A stretch of 64,000 nucleotides of DNA from Saprospiraceae bacterium (GTDB lineage: Bacteria; Bacteroidota; Bacteroidia; Chitinophagales; Saprospiraceae). Below, one piece after another: positions 15,842-24,778 of the stretch. The notes beneath the pieces are model-generated. The model was not told where the DNA came from and ran no database searches. It saw nothing but the letters and a program-made list of their open reading frames with translations. The stretch spans positions 1,398,501-1,462,500 of the forward strand of contig JAHBTU010000002.1 in NCBI GenBank assembly GCA_019638455.1, given 5' to 3'. A program made the position numbers and the translations under genes. Position 1 is the stretch's first letter. Each line of letters starts with the position of its first letter.

Positions 15842-15854
15842 ACAAGGTTAAGTT

Positions 15855-15933
15855 TCAACAGGATTGACAAGATTGACAGGGTTTTTCCCCGAAAAAGGGC
15901 GCGAATCCTATCAGCCCCGTCAATCCTGTCAAC
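15855..15933. repeat. Palindromic intergenic repeat of the ACAGGATT type (family F), copy 2
   Basis: CAACAGGATTGACAAGATTG on the left pairs with CCCGTCAATCCTGTCAAC on the right. It is followed by GGGACATCC, and the copy at 4118 is also followed by GACATCC. Confidence 0.5.
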
Positions 15934-15957
15934 AAACATCACTTATGGGACATCCGC

Positions 15958-16554
15958 TCACTGCCTCCCGCTGAACCACCCGAACCGAAGGGTCAGGTTC
16001 AGTACCGGAGCGTTCAGGTCTTTTTTGCCGTAGGAGCCCCAACCCTCGAACCCGCTCACGAATCGGTAGCCGACGGAACCACCCACGCGCATCCAGCGAG
16101 CCACGTTGACCTCAACACCAGCCTCCGGGATGGCCACGAAAGTGAGGTCTTCCCAATTGTGTTCGTCGGGCCAGTCATCCTTAAAATTGGTGACACCCAC
16201 GCTGCCACCCGCCAGTTTGGCGGAAAGGTAAGCGTGCACCAACTTGTGCGAAGGCGTGGTGACACCCAGCCACAGGCCGCCGTAGCCAGTGGCAAGTTGT
16301 GGCTGGCCGATGGTGATGTTCTCGAAGGTCTCGGCCATGCCGAACAAACCGATGAAAAACTGCTCGAACACCACGCCGCCGCCGCCACCGACCCCAAAGC
16401 CAGTTCTGTTGTTGGTGTGGCTCCACGATACGATAGGGCCGCCAAAACCACCCATCACGCGGGCGTTGCGAAAAAGTATCTGCTCCTCTTTTTGAGCGAA
16501 AACGGGTGCTGCCAACAGCAGCACAAGGGCAAACAAGGACAATTCTTTGTGCAT
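15958..16554 (-). CDS. Hypothetical outer-membrane or secreted beta-rich protein
   Basis: A 198-aa protein with a clear Sec signal peptide (MHKELSLFALVLLLAAPVFA, cleavage before QKEEQ). The mature part alternates glycine-rich and aromatic strands (GGFGGPIVSW, GVGGGGGVVFEQFFIGLFG, AYLSAKLAGGSVG) and ends LNLTLRFGWF, a typical last strand of a beta barrel. The family is not recognised. It is probably a small outer-membrane barrel. It is monocistronic, with family F and E repeats behind its stop. Confidence 0.65.
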   Translation of the reverse strand: MHKELSLFALVLLLAAPVFAQKEEQILFRNARVMGGFGGPIVSWSHTNNRTGFGVGGGGGVVFEQFFIGLFGMAETFENITIGQPQLATGYGGLWLGVTTPSHKLVHAYLSAKLAGGSVGVTNFKDDWPDEHNWEDLTFVAIPEAGVEVNVARWMRVGGSVGYRFVSGFEGWGSYGKKDLNAPVLNLTLRFGWFSGRQ

Positions 16555-16785
16555 GGTAATTGTGTTTTTGTTAAGCTTTGGCCTGAGACACCCATGCGTG
16601 TCTTTTACCCTTACGCGGAGTGGAGATTTTTTTAAAAACGTGAGTTCGGAGATGTTTGACCTAATAAACTATTTTAAAACGCCATTGAATGGGACAGCCT
16701 GACGCAATGAAGTTTTAGCGTACGAGACTTTTCCAACCGTTGGCAGCGCCCACTCCAAAATCTCCATTAAAACAACGCAACCTCC

Positions 16786-18135
16786 TCAAAACACAAGCGC
16801 CCCGCCCAGCCTGAAATTCACCGCAGGGGAGTTTTTTGCGGAAAACCCGTTGAGCAAGTTGTCGGAAAGCACATACACCTGCAAGGGGCCGGGGTTGAGC
16901 AGAAGGTGGAACCCAAGGTTGCCGGGGGTGCGGCTGTTGGCGCTGTACATCCCGCCCAGCGAGACCCACCTGAGCACCTGCCAGCGGGCGCTCACGCCCA
17001 GCGCGGTGTTGGTGCGGTTGGCCAGGCTTTGGTACATGGCGCTAAAACCAAGCGACCACCGTTCGGTGAGTTGGTAGTTGCCGCCCGCGAAGATGCGCAG
17101 GGGCAATTCCGATTTGAATGCGCGGTCAGGCGTGCTTTTTTCAAACTGGAAAATGTCGTTCAGTGTGTCGAGTTTGGCATCGAAATCAAGGTTGTCAGAG
17201 CCATTGATGATGTCAATGCCGGGGATATTGGCGCCTTCGTAGAAGTACTGATTGCTGCTGGTGAAGGCCGACACGTTTTCCTTCCATTCGATGCTGCCGC
17301 CGAGATTGAGCGCCGAGGCGTGTATGGACAGGTGTTCTGACAGCTGTGCGCGGAAGCCCACATCGAAGGCCATGCCTGTGTTTTGAAAAGACGGCTGCCC
17401 GCCAAAGGAGTTGGTTCGGAACTTATAGCCGTATCCCGCTGTGTCCACTGCTTCCACGATGGAAGAGGAATAAAAGACGTAATCCGTTTTGAGAGTGAGC
17501 TGATAAATGTCGGGGTCGGTGTAGATGCTCATCAAGGTGCGGTTTTCGTCGGTTTGCAACGAACCGGCCCCGGTCAGGTACTTGAATCTCGCGCCGATGT
17601 CGAGCTGGCCGAAGCGCCGCGAAAGCCCGACGCTCCACTCGTGCCAGTCGAAAATGTCGGCTTGCGGGCCGATTTCCAATGTTTGCCCGATGTAGGGCGC
17701 GTTGCCGTACCAAAGCACTTCGGCTAGTGATTTGGGATACTTGCCCCAACCGCTTGTCACGATGGCATGGCCGATTTGCAGCCCCCAGTTGTCGTTTTTG
17801 GAGCGGATGCCAAGCGACACGGTCTCGATGCGCTGGTCGAAGAAAACTTCGTTCTCGGGGTCGAGTTTGTTGATGACGTTGCCGAGGTCAATGAGTGTGC
17901 GAGTGCCGTCTTTGCGGAAAACGTCGCCGTAAGCCACTTTGCTCGAATGAGCGGCATCCAGCGAATAGGCTGGCCCACCGATGAAGAAGCGTTTGCCTGC
18001 GGGGAAAATCGCCGGGTTGATGCTGTTGCTGTGCCACAAATCGGGCATGGACGAGAGCATGAGTTCCTGTTGGGCCGTCATTTCACCTGCCAAAAAGAGG
18101 CACAACAGGAGGGATTTATATTTGCTAATGTGCAT
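16786..18135 (-). CDS. DUF5723-like outer-membrane protein
   Basis: A 449-aa Bacteroidota envelope protein with signal peptide MHISKYKSLLLCLFLAGEMTA. The start of the mature chain (LMLSSMPDLWHSNSINPAIFP) is the kind of conserved opening seen in DUF5723 and PorP/SprF-like barrels. Many amphipathic strands and a terminal FRLGGALVF strand support an outer-membrane barrel. It lies 32 bases downstream of the lipoprotein gene at 18168-19742 on the same strand, so the two form an operon and may work together at the outer membrane. Function unknown. Confidence 0.7.
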   Translation of the reverse strand: MHISKYKSLLLCLFLAGEMTAQQELMLSSMPDLWHSNSINPAIFPAGKRFFIGGPAYSLDAAHSSKVAYGDVFRKDGTRTLIDLGNVINKLDPENEVFFDQRIETVSLGIRSKNDNWGLQIGHAIVTSGWGKYPKSLAEVLWYGNAPYIGQTLEIGPQADIFDWHEWSVGLSRRFGQLDIGARFKYLTGAGSLQTDENRTLMSIYTDPDIYQLTLKTDYVFYSSSIVEAVDTAGYGYKFRTNSFGGQPSFQNTGMAFDVGFRAQLSEHLSIHASALNLGGSIEWKENVSAFTSSNQYFYEGANIPGIDIINGSDNLDFDAKLDTLNDIFQFEKSTPDRAFKSELPLRIFAGGNYQLTERWSLGFSAMYQSLANRTNTALGVSARWQVLRWVSLGGMYSANSRTPGNLGFHLLLNPGPLQVYVLSDNLLNGFSAKNSPAVNFRLGGALVF

Positions 18136-18167
18136 TGATGTCGAATGTTGAAGGAATGGAAAGGGAG

Positions 18168-19742
18168 TTATTGGAATCGCATTTTAGCCTTGATGCCCAT
18201 TTTCACGGTCACGTTGTCGCTCGCCAAAAGCCGCACCGACACGGCCCCATCTTGGGCGGTGGTGAAAGCGGTGGAGAGGTATGCCTGCTTGGTTTGTCGC
18301 ACACGCTCGAAGCGGGCGGCGGGCATGGTGACGAAATGCTCGGTGCGCGTGATGCCAATGGCGGCCCCCTCGCTGTTGACGGGCGCGGCTCGGATGATGA
18401 ACTGCGCCCCGTTGTCGAACAGGGAATCCACCGCCACGCCTGCTTCGTCGAGGAAGTAGAGCTGGAGATTGGACGAAATGGGCGAGCCGTTTTCGCTCAC
18501 GATTTTGAACTCGACGGACTCCAGTTTGCTCGTGTCGAGGTCGGTGAGGCCGCCAAAGTTCAGGTCGAGCGTTTGCTCCGCGCCGAAGTTTCGGGCGGAG
18601 CCTTCGAGCAGGAGCTCGACGCGCATATTGAGGCTAATGTTGCTGCTATCGGTGAGGAACCCGACGATGCTCTGGTCGTTTTGAGCGTTCGAGATGCCGT
18701 CCACCTCGTAGATGAGGCGCGTGGGTTGCGAGTTGAAAATCTGCGCGATGTTGGAGTTGGTCTCGTCGAGGGTGATGTCGGTGAATTTCGTTTGACCGAC
18801 CTCTCCGAGCGCGAAAGAGGGATAGTTGAAATCAACGGCGCTGTCCACGAACACGCTGCTGGTCAGCGGTATTTCCTCGCCGTTGCGACCGATGAAGCTG
18901 AGGTATTTCACCACGCCTCGGGTCGGGAAGCCCCAAGAGTTGGCGATGCGCATGGTGACTTGGGGGTTTTTGATATACACATCTCCCACAAGGTTGGTTT
19001 GGTTGATGTCAATCTCGATGGTGTCGCGGATGAGCTCGTACCGCTGGTTGGCCCAATATCCTTGCAGATAACTGAACTCCAGATTTTCAAACTGGACAAA
19101 AATGCCGGGGAAGCCGGGGGCTATTTCCACTTTCACCCGTTCGCCAGTAGGCTTGTAGGCTTCGTAGATAAACTCCAACACGTTGTTGTTGGACTGCAAG
19201 ATGTAGCCCGCCACCGGAATCGGGGTGGCATTGTTGGCACCCGGGCTGGCCACAAAAGGATAGACGAAGACGTTGCCGTCCTTCGTCATTTGCGGGATGC
19301 GGATGTGGCCCGTGAGTGTATCCTGCGAGCCATTGAAAATGCCGAAGTAGATAGTGCCTTTCGACAAATCGGCTCTCGAAACGGACACGCCCGGCAAGTT
19401 GTCAATCGGCCCGTACGACACGGTGTCCGTGAGCGGGAACAGCCCCCCTGCAAAGTCTTTGAAAATATCGGTAGCGGGTTTTTCTGCCACTTTGCCCGAG
19501 TAGTAGAGCGTCATGGTGCCATCGGGGTTGACCAAGATGGTGTCGTTGCTGAGCGAGTCGCTGAGGACTTTCAGCATCAGGTCTTTCAGGTTGAGTGTGG
19601 TGGAAAACAGCGGGAAAGCGAATTCGGAGGTGCGTTCAGCCAATTCAGGGTCTTCAAACTCGTTTTTTTGGCAAGCAGGCCAAGCCACAAACGAGACGAA
19701 AAGAACTGGCACGAGGGAGCGCAGCAGTGTTTTGTAGTGCAT
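18168..19742 (-). CDS. Hypothetical lipoprotein, first gene of an operon with a DUF5723-like barrel
   Basis: A 524-aa predicted lipoprotein. From ATG 19742 the signal peptide MHYKTLLRSLVPVLFVSFVA leads to lipobox WPAC (Cys24). An ATG at 19754 adds four residues. The early mature segment reads LAERTSEFAFPLFSTTLNLKD in this family style. The rest is beta-rich with repeated IP/DTI elements and no known catalytic motif. The 32-base gap to the DUF5723-like gene indicates co-transcription. Surface exposure or an adaptor role for the barrel is an inference. Confidence 0.65.
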   Translation of the reverse strand: MHYKTLLRSLVPVLFVSFVAWPACQKNEFEDPELAERTSEFAFPLFSTTLNLKDLMLKVLSDSLSNDTILVNPDGTMTLYYSGKVAEKPATDIFKDFAGGLFPLTDTVSYGPIDNLPGVSVSRADLSKGTIYFGIFNGSQDTLTGHIRIPQMTKDGNVFVYPFVASPGANNATPIPVAGYILQSNNNVLEFIYEAYKPTGERVKVEIAPGFPGIFVQFENLEFSYLQGYWANQRYELIRDTIEIDINQTNLVGDVYIKNPQVTMRIANSWGFPTRGVVKYLSFIGRNGEEIPLTSSVFVDSAVDFNYPSFALGEVGQTKFTDITLDETNSNIAQIFNSQPTRLIYEVDGISNAQNDQSIVGFLTDSSNISLNMRVELLLEGSARNFGAEQTLDLNFGGLTDLDTSKLESVEFKIVSENGSPISSNLQLYFLDEAGVAVDSLFDNGAQFIIRAAPVNSEGAAIGITRTEHFVTMPAARFERVRQTKQAYLSTAFTTAQDGAVSVRLLASDNVTVKMGIKAKMRFQ

Positions 19743-19958
19743 CAGTGAGGACATCGGTTGGTTGATAAATCAGTCGGATGAACGAATGCGAGGCGGGCAA
19801 AATTCTACATTTGGGGGGAATGGCAAAGTGGTTGAGCGGGCGAAGGTAAGCGTTTGTATGAAAATGGCGCAAAATAAGCGGGGGGCGATGCTTTGGTGTA
19901 GATGCCGTTGCGTGGGTGTTGCGCCCAATACCACTTGTGAGCCATCCTCGTCTGGGCA

Positions 19959-21032
19959 TCAATGCTTGAGCGGAAGGATGAAGGCGCTGTTGTCGCCTCT
20001 TCTATACTGCCTGTCGTCAGGAATGCTTTCGATGGGTGTTCCCTTTTGCTTTAGGATGGTAAACATCTCATCCCATGATTCAAGGATTTCCCGCTCGATG
20101 TGGTCGTGTACTTGGGCGCTCGCCACGCTCACTCCATATTGGCCAGAGTACCATTTTAGGGCGAAATTTTCGTCGAGCAATATCAAGAAGTCGTAGTTCA
20201 GCTCTCTCACGTCGTGTTGTGAAAGGTATTTTGCCTCGATTTTGTACTTCTTCATGTTTTCGATTGCCTTTGTGTAGTCTTTTGAGGCTGTTTTTTCTTT
20301 TCCAATCAATATGCGCACGATGCGCCCCCCTGCTTCGCAGAATTTTTGCTGCGCCGTGAGCAATCGGCGGGTCATCTCCTTGTATTTTGGGTGCTCTTCT
20401 GTCCAGATATGGATGCTGTTGGAGTGTATAACCCTTGCGATGAGCGCTGGTTCATTGTGGAGTCTTCTCTTTTCTTGTACTTCGGTCAGGTATTTCCAGA
20501 TTTGCTCCGAAATGTAAAGCGCCAGCCCCTCGCCTTTGATGTGAAAGCCGTCCGACCGAATGCTGAAATCTTGAAAATAGAAGTTGAGCATTTGGTTGCC
20601 GAGCTCTTTCATTATGGGGGAGGCTCTCTTCAGGCGCAGAATCAGGTCTTTGGCCTTTTCGTTTTGTTCGCTGATGACTTTGTAAAGGCCCATGTCAACT
20701 TGGTTCTGTTGTTCCAGTTGACTCACTTTTTTTGAAAGCGCATCTATCTCACTTTGAAGCGTTTCTTGGACTTTGGCGTTCTCACGCACGACGGCGAATT
20801 TCAACTCCTCGGCGGGGTCAATGCCTTTTGTCCTCAAAATGAAATATAGGGTGGGAAATGCAATCAGTGCGGTTATCAGGCTGGGTATGATGCTTTTGGC
20901 CAAATCGGCAAGTTTAGGGTATGCGCACTCGTCGAGTTTGGGTATTGCGAGGTAAACAAATATCAAGGCTATCGCTAAGGCAAGACACAGTAGGGCTAAC
21001 AAGTATTTTCGCTTATGGCTGTCGTCCAACAT
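19959..21032 (-). CDS. Two-helix membrane protein with coiled coil and soluble C-terminal domain
   Basis: A 357-aa protein. From ATG 21032 it has two membrane helices (about 10-28, LLALLCLALAIALIFVYLA, and about 48-66, IIPSLITALIAFPTLYFIL). A coiled coil follows (VQETLQSEIDALSKKVSQLEQ, about 88-110). The cytoplasmic domain contains LLTAQQKFCEAGGRIVRILIG and an alternating strand pattern (YDFLILLDENFALKWYSG). The latter resembles the non-catalytic folds that follow a receptor or membrane helix in some prokaryotic effector proteins, but no HKD or TIR signature is visible. The codon and base use is AT-richer than the neighbours, hinting at transfer. Function not recognised. The open frame continues upstream to 21176 without a convincing start. 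Confidence 0.65.
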   Translation of the reverse strand: MLDDSHKRKYLLALLCLALAIALIFVYLAIPKLDECAYPKLADLAKSIIPSLITALIAFPTLYFILRTKGIDPAEELKFAVVRENAKVQETLQSEIDALSKKVSQLEQQNQVDMGLYKVISEQNEKAKDLILRLKRASPIMKELGNQMLNFYFQDFSIRSDGFHIKGEGLALYISEQIWKYLTEVQEKRRLHNEPALIARVIHSNSIHIWTEEHPKYKEMTRRLLTAQQKFCEAGGRIVRILIGKEKTASKDYTKAIENMKKYKIEAKYLSQHDVRELNYDFLILLDENFALKWYSGQYGVSVASAQVHDHIEREILESWDEMFTILKQKGTPIESIPDDRQYRRGDNSAFILPLKH

Positions 21033-21474
21033 GGTTGTTTTTCTTTTTCGCAAAGGTATATTCACCACGAAAATGTTGCGAAAGAGTTTTGTTATCAAAA
21101 AATCGTATTGAGAACATACGTCGGCCACAATTGGGTGCCGCTGTTGAAATCCTCTCCAAAAGGGCATAAAGGGCAATTAAATATACCTATTGATGCCTCG
21201 CAGCCATGCGAGCCTTCAACTGTTTTTTAAAACCCGAGAGGCCGAGGTAAATGCGTCAAAATCGAACAGGCTTCGAATAAGTCAAATTTTGGTAGAATGC
21301 GATAGACATTTGACCTCTCCGAGGTCGTGGTAACTGTCACAAAGACACACGATTTCTACCAATATCAAACCTCTACGAGGTCGGTTGTATTTGGATGTGT
21401 TTGCCCTACTAATGCCCCCAATAAAAAGCCGCCCCGAAAAATCCGAGGCGGCTCTTTCTGTTCAGCGAGTTGGC
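21033..21474. other. Intergenic region with short palindromic words and a terminator
   Basis: Related words GAGGCCGAGGT (21240), GACCTCTCCGAGGTCGTGGT (21311) and AACCTCTACGAGGTCGGTTG (21369) form small palindromes (CCTCnnCGAGG). A terminator lies at 21425-21458. No gene was seen. Confidence 0.5.
21425..21458 (-). terminator. Rho-independent terminator of the lipoprotein gene at 21475
   Basis: Read on the minus strand, the stem AGCCGCC / GGCGGCT with a short AT-rich loop is followed by TTTTTAT. It begins 17 bases past the stop codon. Confidence 0.8.
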
Positions 21475-22290
21475 TCAAAGCGTGATTTGATAAGTTTGTC
21501 CATTGACGGTGATGGTCGCTTTGTTGTCGCAAGTGCCGTCGCCATAGTCCACCGCGACGGGCAGGCCGTTGAGGTCGAGCAGGCCCGTGCCGGCGCTGAC
21601 CCAGTAGCAGTTGTTGGCTTTCACGAGCGGCGTTTGGATGGTCCAGTTCACCGTCTCGCCATTGGTCAGCACCGAGCTGATGGAACCCGTGATGCCATAC
21701 ACGTCGTCGGCCCAGTCCCACCAAGTGGGGTGGCCTGCCGTTTGGGTGAAGGTCTGCACGGCACCGTAGGCGATGGAGAAGCCATTGGCATCGGCGGCTT
21801 GGACATTTTCGGCGAGGACGACGAAAATGCCTGCGTTTTGGGTGCTCTTGTTCTGGAGCGTGAATTTGCCACTGAGCGATGCTCCATCCTCCTTGTAGTT
21901 GTCGTATTCGATGGAGACCTCGGAGTTGGGTTCCCAGATTTTACCGACCGTGAGGATTACTTTCCCGGCTTTGAATTTGCCGTCGTTGTCGGTGCAGCCT
22001 GTGCCGAAATCCACCGCGATGACTTTTGGGAAGGCGTTGGGTGCGGCGGGCGTGATGGTGATGGAGCCGCAGCGGTCGTCCGCGCTGTCGTCCAGCAGTC
22101 CGTTGGCTTTTTCCGCGCCGCGCAGAGCTACCCCGAACGAAGAGTTGACAAGTTGTTGGCTGCGGAGCGCCTGTTTGGCGGATTCGACTGCCGGGTCGGT
22201 GGGCGCGTTGTCGTCTTTTTTGCAGCCAGTGATGGCGAGCAACGCAATGCCTGATACAAGAAGCAAGGCGGACAAAAGTTGTTTTTGCAT
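21475..22290 (-). CDS. Hypothetical lipoprotein
   Basis: A 271-aa lipoprotein. The start ATG at 22290 gives MQKQLLSALLLVSGIALLA and lipobox ITGC (Cys23), followed by KKDD. The mature part is beta-rich with a repeated Asp/Gly/Asn style (DNDGKFKAGKVILTVG, TVNGQTYQITL at the end) and a pair of cysteines (DRCGS..GTGCTD) that may form a disulfide. No family is recognised. It is monocistronic: a hairpin repeat lies upstream and a terminator directly downstream. Confidence 0.7.
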   Translation of the reverse strand: MQKQLLSALLLVSGIALLAITGCKKDDNAPTDPAVESAKQALRSQQLVNSSFGVALRGAEKANGLLDDSADDRCGSITITPAAPNAFPKVIAVDFGTGCTDNDGKFKAGKVILTVGKIWEPNSEVSIEYDNYKEDGASLSGKFTLQNKSTQNAGIFVVLAENVQAADANGFSIAYGAVQTFTQTAGHPTWWDWADDVYGITGSISSVLTNGETVNWTIQTPLVKANNCYWVSAGTGLLDLNGLPVAVDYGDGTCDNKATITVNGQTYQITL

Positions 22291-22325
22291 AGTTGGAAAC
22301 AAGTTTGTGGAATGGAAAGATGAAT

Positions 22326-22382
22326 AGACTTATTGCGGTGGAGGCCTTTGACGAAGGGAAGGCCCTCCACCGCAACAAGTCT
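22326..22382. repeat. 57-bp hairpin repeat (family C), copy 2
   Basis: The arms are AGACTTATTGCGGTGGAGG and CCTCCACCGCAACAAGTCT. It is the same length and stem as the copy at 10014, and sits between the lipoprotein start (22290) and the Crp/Fnr stop (22456). Confidence 0.85.
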
Positions 22383-22455
22383 AATTGATTTTGTGCTGCA
22401 AAGTTTTTCGCGCAACGTTTGGAAGTGCAATTGACCTGCGTCAAGAAAAAGACGA

Positions 22456-23097
22456 TTATTCTCGTCGCGCTCTCATTCGGCTCAAGGTCTCTGGTCGGAT
22501 GCGCAAAAACGCCGCGATGTGGCGCTGAGAGACCAACTGCATGGTTTGCGGGAAACGCTCCGTGAAATAGCGGTATTTCTCCCTTGCCGAATTTAACTTG
22601 AGGAAATGGGTGCGCTCTGCCATGAGCAGCATATACCGCTCCGCCAACTGGCGGCCCACGATGTTCCACGCCGCGCTTTCGGCGTAGAGCGCTTCCAAGT
22701 CGGCGCGGGAAAGTGAGAGAAACGCGCAAGCGACGGTGCATTTCATGTATTGCTGCGTCGGGATGCGCTGAAAGAAGCTGACGATTTCGACGGCGATTTC
22801 GCCGGGCTGCGCTATCCAGCCCACCCGCTCCAATTGGGTTTCCTCGTCCAGCCCATCGTAGTATATCACCGCGCCTTGATGCAGGAAACGGAGATGGTCG
22901 CAGGTTTGGCCGGGCCGAAGCAGCAGGGTGCCTTTTGGGCAGGTTTCCCAATGCACCCTGTCCTGGAACAACATCCAATCCCGTTCTTCCAGTGAATGCA
23001 TTTCCTGAATCTGTTGGCGCAAGTTGGCCAAGGCAGTAATTGGGTGGGCATCCGCCTCGGCTGATGCGAGATGCGTTTGAAAGTGTTGATAGGTCAC
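22456..23097 (-). CDS. Crp/Fnr-family transcriptional regulator
   Basis: A 213-aa regulator with an N-terminal cyclic-nucleotide-binding-like beta roll (about 30-150: KGTLLLRPGQTCDHLRFLHQG, then IVSFFQRIPTQQYMKC). A C-terminal helix-turn-helix follows (about 160-213: RYFTERFPQTMQLVSQRHIA, AAFLRIRPETLSRMRARR). This short form is common in Bacteroidota. There are no cysteines arranged as in FNR, so an iron-sulfur sensor is unlikely; the ligand is unknown. The adjacent genes are an outward-facing lipoprotein and a flippase-like protein, neither clearly a target. Confidence 0.85.
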   Translation of the reverse strand: MTYQHFQTHLASAEADAHPITALANLRQQIQEMHSLEERDWMLFQDRVHWETCPKGTLLLRPGQTCDHLRFLHQGAVIYYDGLDEETQLERVGWIAQPGEIAVEIVSFFQRIPTQQYMKCTVACAFLSLSRADLEALYAESAAWNIVGRQLAERYMLLMAERTHFLKLNSAREKYRYFTERFPQTMQLVSQRHIAAFLRIRPETLSRMRARRE

Positions 23098-23382
23098 GGA
23101 GGCAAATCGGTTTGTGATGAACGATGTCAGCCAGACGATGCCCCGTTTGGGTAAGTTACGAGCGGTGCTGTTTTGGTCGGGTTAAAAAAAATTGGCAAAA
23201 TGTTATGGCCACGTCGCTTGTCACGCATTTCGCCACCGCTCGTTGCGGATTGGACGGAGAAGGTTATAATTCACACCGCCAAGTTTTGGGCATGGCTAAA
23301 AGCGCAATCTGTTCAAAACCATGGCCATCAATCATGGTCATCTGGCAAATCCTAGCGAATCAAGGTATAAGGGCGCGGCATG
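23098..23382. other. Intergenic region with a family B repeat
   Basis: The region between the Crp/Fnr start and the stop of the membrane protein gene carries a family B repeat at 23303-23368. No coding frame was identified. Confidence 0.4.
23303..23368. repeat. Interspersed repeat family B, copy 1
   Basis: It contains CTGTTCAAAACCATGGCCAT, then CATCAATCATGGTCATCTGG and GCGAATCAAGGTAT. The same ordered words occur at 40403-40465 and 50441-50486. Confidence 0.6.
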
Positions 23383-24483
23383 TCACGCCCCCCGCTTCGG
23401 CATCCGCATATTGGCCGCCACCCAAGCCGGCACCACCACTGCCCCCAACAGCAGGTAGCCGTAGTACGCCATGCCACGCCACAGCAACGCCACCACAAGC
23501 CCAATACCCGCCGGCACATAGTCGGAGATGAATCCCACCAACGCCACCTCCGCCAACCCTGCGCCGCCCGGCGTTGGGCTGAACGCCATGATGATGAACA
23601 TGGCCACCATGCGGGCGTAGATGAACGCCTGCGTCGCGCCGTCCACGGGCGTGGAGGGCATGATGGCGATGATGAGGCAATTTATCATGATGAATTTGCT
23701 TGTCCATGCGCCCACCGTGCCGACGACGACCTTGAGGTGGTAGCGCCAGTCGCGGCGGTGGATTTCCTCGGCAGCCAAGGCAAATTCCTCGCCGAGCAAA
23801 TGAAGCCTCGCCGACCATTTTTTTAAAAAAGGCAGGCTAGCCAGCGCCCCCAATGCTTTTTTGGCGTAGCGAGGTTTTATCAGCAACAAAAAAACGATGA
23901 ACGACCAGTAGGTGAGCATCAGGCCGTAGGTGACAAAAAACGTCCCGCTGGCCAGCCCCACGTCGCTGTAGCTTTTCATGCCCGGATAGAGCATCGGTGG
24001 CCCGTAGAGCAGCAGCAAGATGGGCAAGGTGACGACGAAGAACCCCGAATCGAGCACCATCGTGTAGAGCACGGCAGCGGCGGTGCGCCCGGCTGCGAGT
24101 TTTTCTTTGGTCAGCACGAAGAGCATGACGAAAGGGCCGCCTTTGCTGGTGGGCGTGAGGGCGGCGCTGAATTCCCACAGCACCACGAGCTCGAGGCATT
24201 TGCGCCAAGAAAACACATCGCCCGTGATGGTGCGCAGCCGGAGCGTGTAGAACAGGTGCCTGACCACCAATATCAGAAAAGCCAACCCTATCCACGCAAA
24301 CGCTCGCCCCGTCCATTCGATGCTGCGGAACTGCTCAAGGTCGAACTGGTAGTAAAACAAGAAACCTACGGCGGTGATGCCCAGCGCGAAGGGCAGAATC
24401 ATGCGGCGAAGGCGAAAGGAACGCACCACGCGCTGGCCTTCGGCTTCGATGGTGGGCAGGGGCTGGGTTTGTTTTTCTTCCAC
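23383..24483 (-). CDS. Lysylphosphatidylglycerol synthase TM-region / UPF0104 flippase-like membrane protein
   Basis: A 366-aa integral membrane protein with seven to eight predicted helices. The conserved elements of the LPG_synthase_TM family are present: EFSAALTPTSKGGPFVMLF near residue 110 and SPTPGGAGLAEVALVGFI near residue 310. This family contains the flippase half of MprF. Here there is no aminoacyl-transferase domain, so lipid or glycolipid translocation is the most likely role, not demonstrated. The N-terminus is cytoplasmic (MEEKQTQPLP). It is monocistronic. Confidence 0.85.
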   Translation of the reverse strand: MEEKQTQPLPTIEAEGQRVVRSFRLRRMILPFALGITAVGFLFYYQFDLEQFRSIEWTGRAFAWIGLAFLILVVRHLFYTLRLRTITGDVFSWRKCLELVVLWEFSAALTPTSKGGPFVMLFVLTKEKLAAGRTAAAVLYTMVLDSGFFVVTLPILLLLYGPPMLYPGMKSYSDVGLASGTFFVTYGLMLTYWSFIVFLLLIKPRYAKKALGALASLPFLKKWSARLHLLGEEFALAAEEIHRRDWRYHLKVVVGTVGAWTSKFIMINCLIIAIMPSTPVDGATQAFIYARMVAMFIIMAFSPTPGGAGLAEVALVGFISDYVPAGIGLVVALLWRGMAYYGYLLLGAVVVPAWVAANMRMPKRGA

Positions 24484-24554
24484 AAGTCGGAGTGTTTATT
24501 TGTTTGGCGGGCAAATTTCGTAGGATTGAGTAACAACCGATCGCGCGTTTCGAC

Positions 24555-24562
24555 TACTTTTG
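24555..24562 (+). promoter_or_regulatory. Candidate -7 promoter box (TACTTTTG)
   Basis: TACTTTTG lies about 215 bases upstream of the ATG at 24779. If real, it gives a long 5' leader. The nearest TTG upstream is at 26 bases, slightly longer than usual. Confidence 0.25.
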
Positions 24563-24778
24563 AGCGCACTTTTTTTCAGGCTAATTCTTTTCCCGCCTTT
24601 CATTGCCTGCCTGTCACAAAATACTACTTCGCTTCTTTCTCATCTTTTCTCGCTTTTCATTCAGATTTCCCCGCCCGGCACGACTAATCCAAGTCACTTG
24701 CCCTCATCCTCTTTTCTCGCTTCTCATCGGTTCATTGGACTTTTTTTAACCATTGTGTCACCTAAAACTTTTTCAACA

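Larger units (their letters stand above)
15645..15957. other. Intergenic region made of two repeat elements
   Basis: It holds a MITE-like element (15710-15832) flanked by GGCCGTATC on both sides and a family F palindrome (15855-15933). No gene was seen. Confidence 0.55.

Noticed and set aside
18135..19748. A 537-aa open frame on the plus strand
   Set aside because: Antisense shadow of the lipoprotein gene, which has a lipobox and an operon partner. The shadow has none of these.
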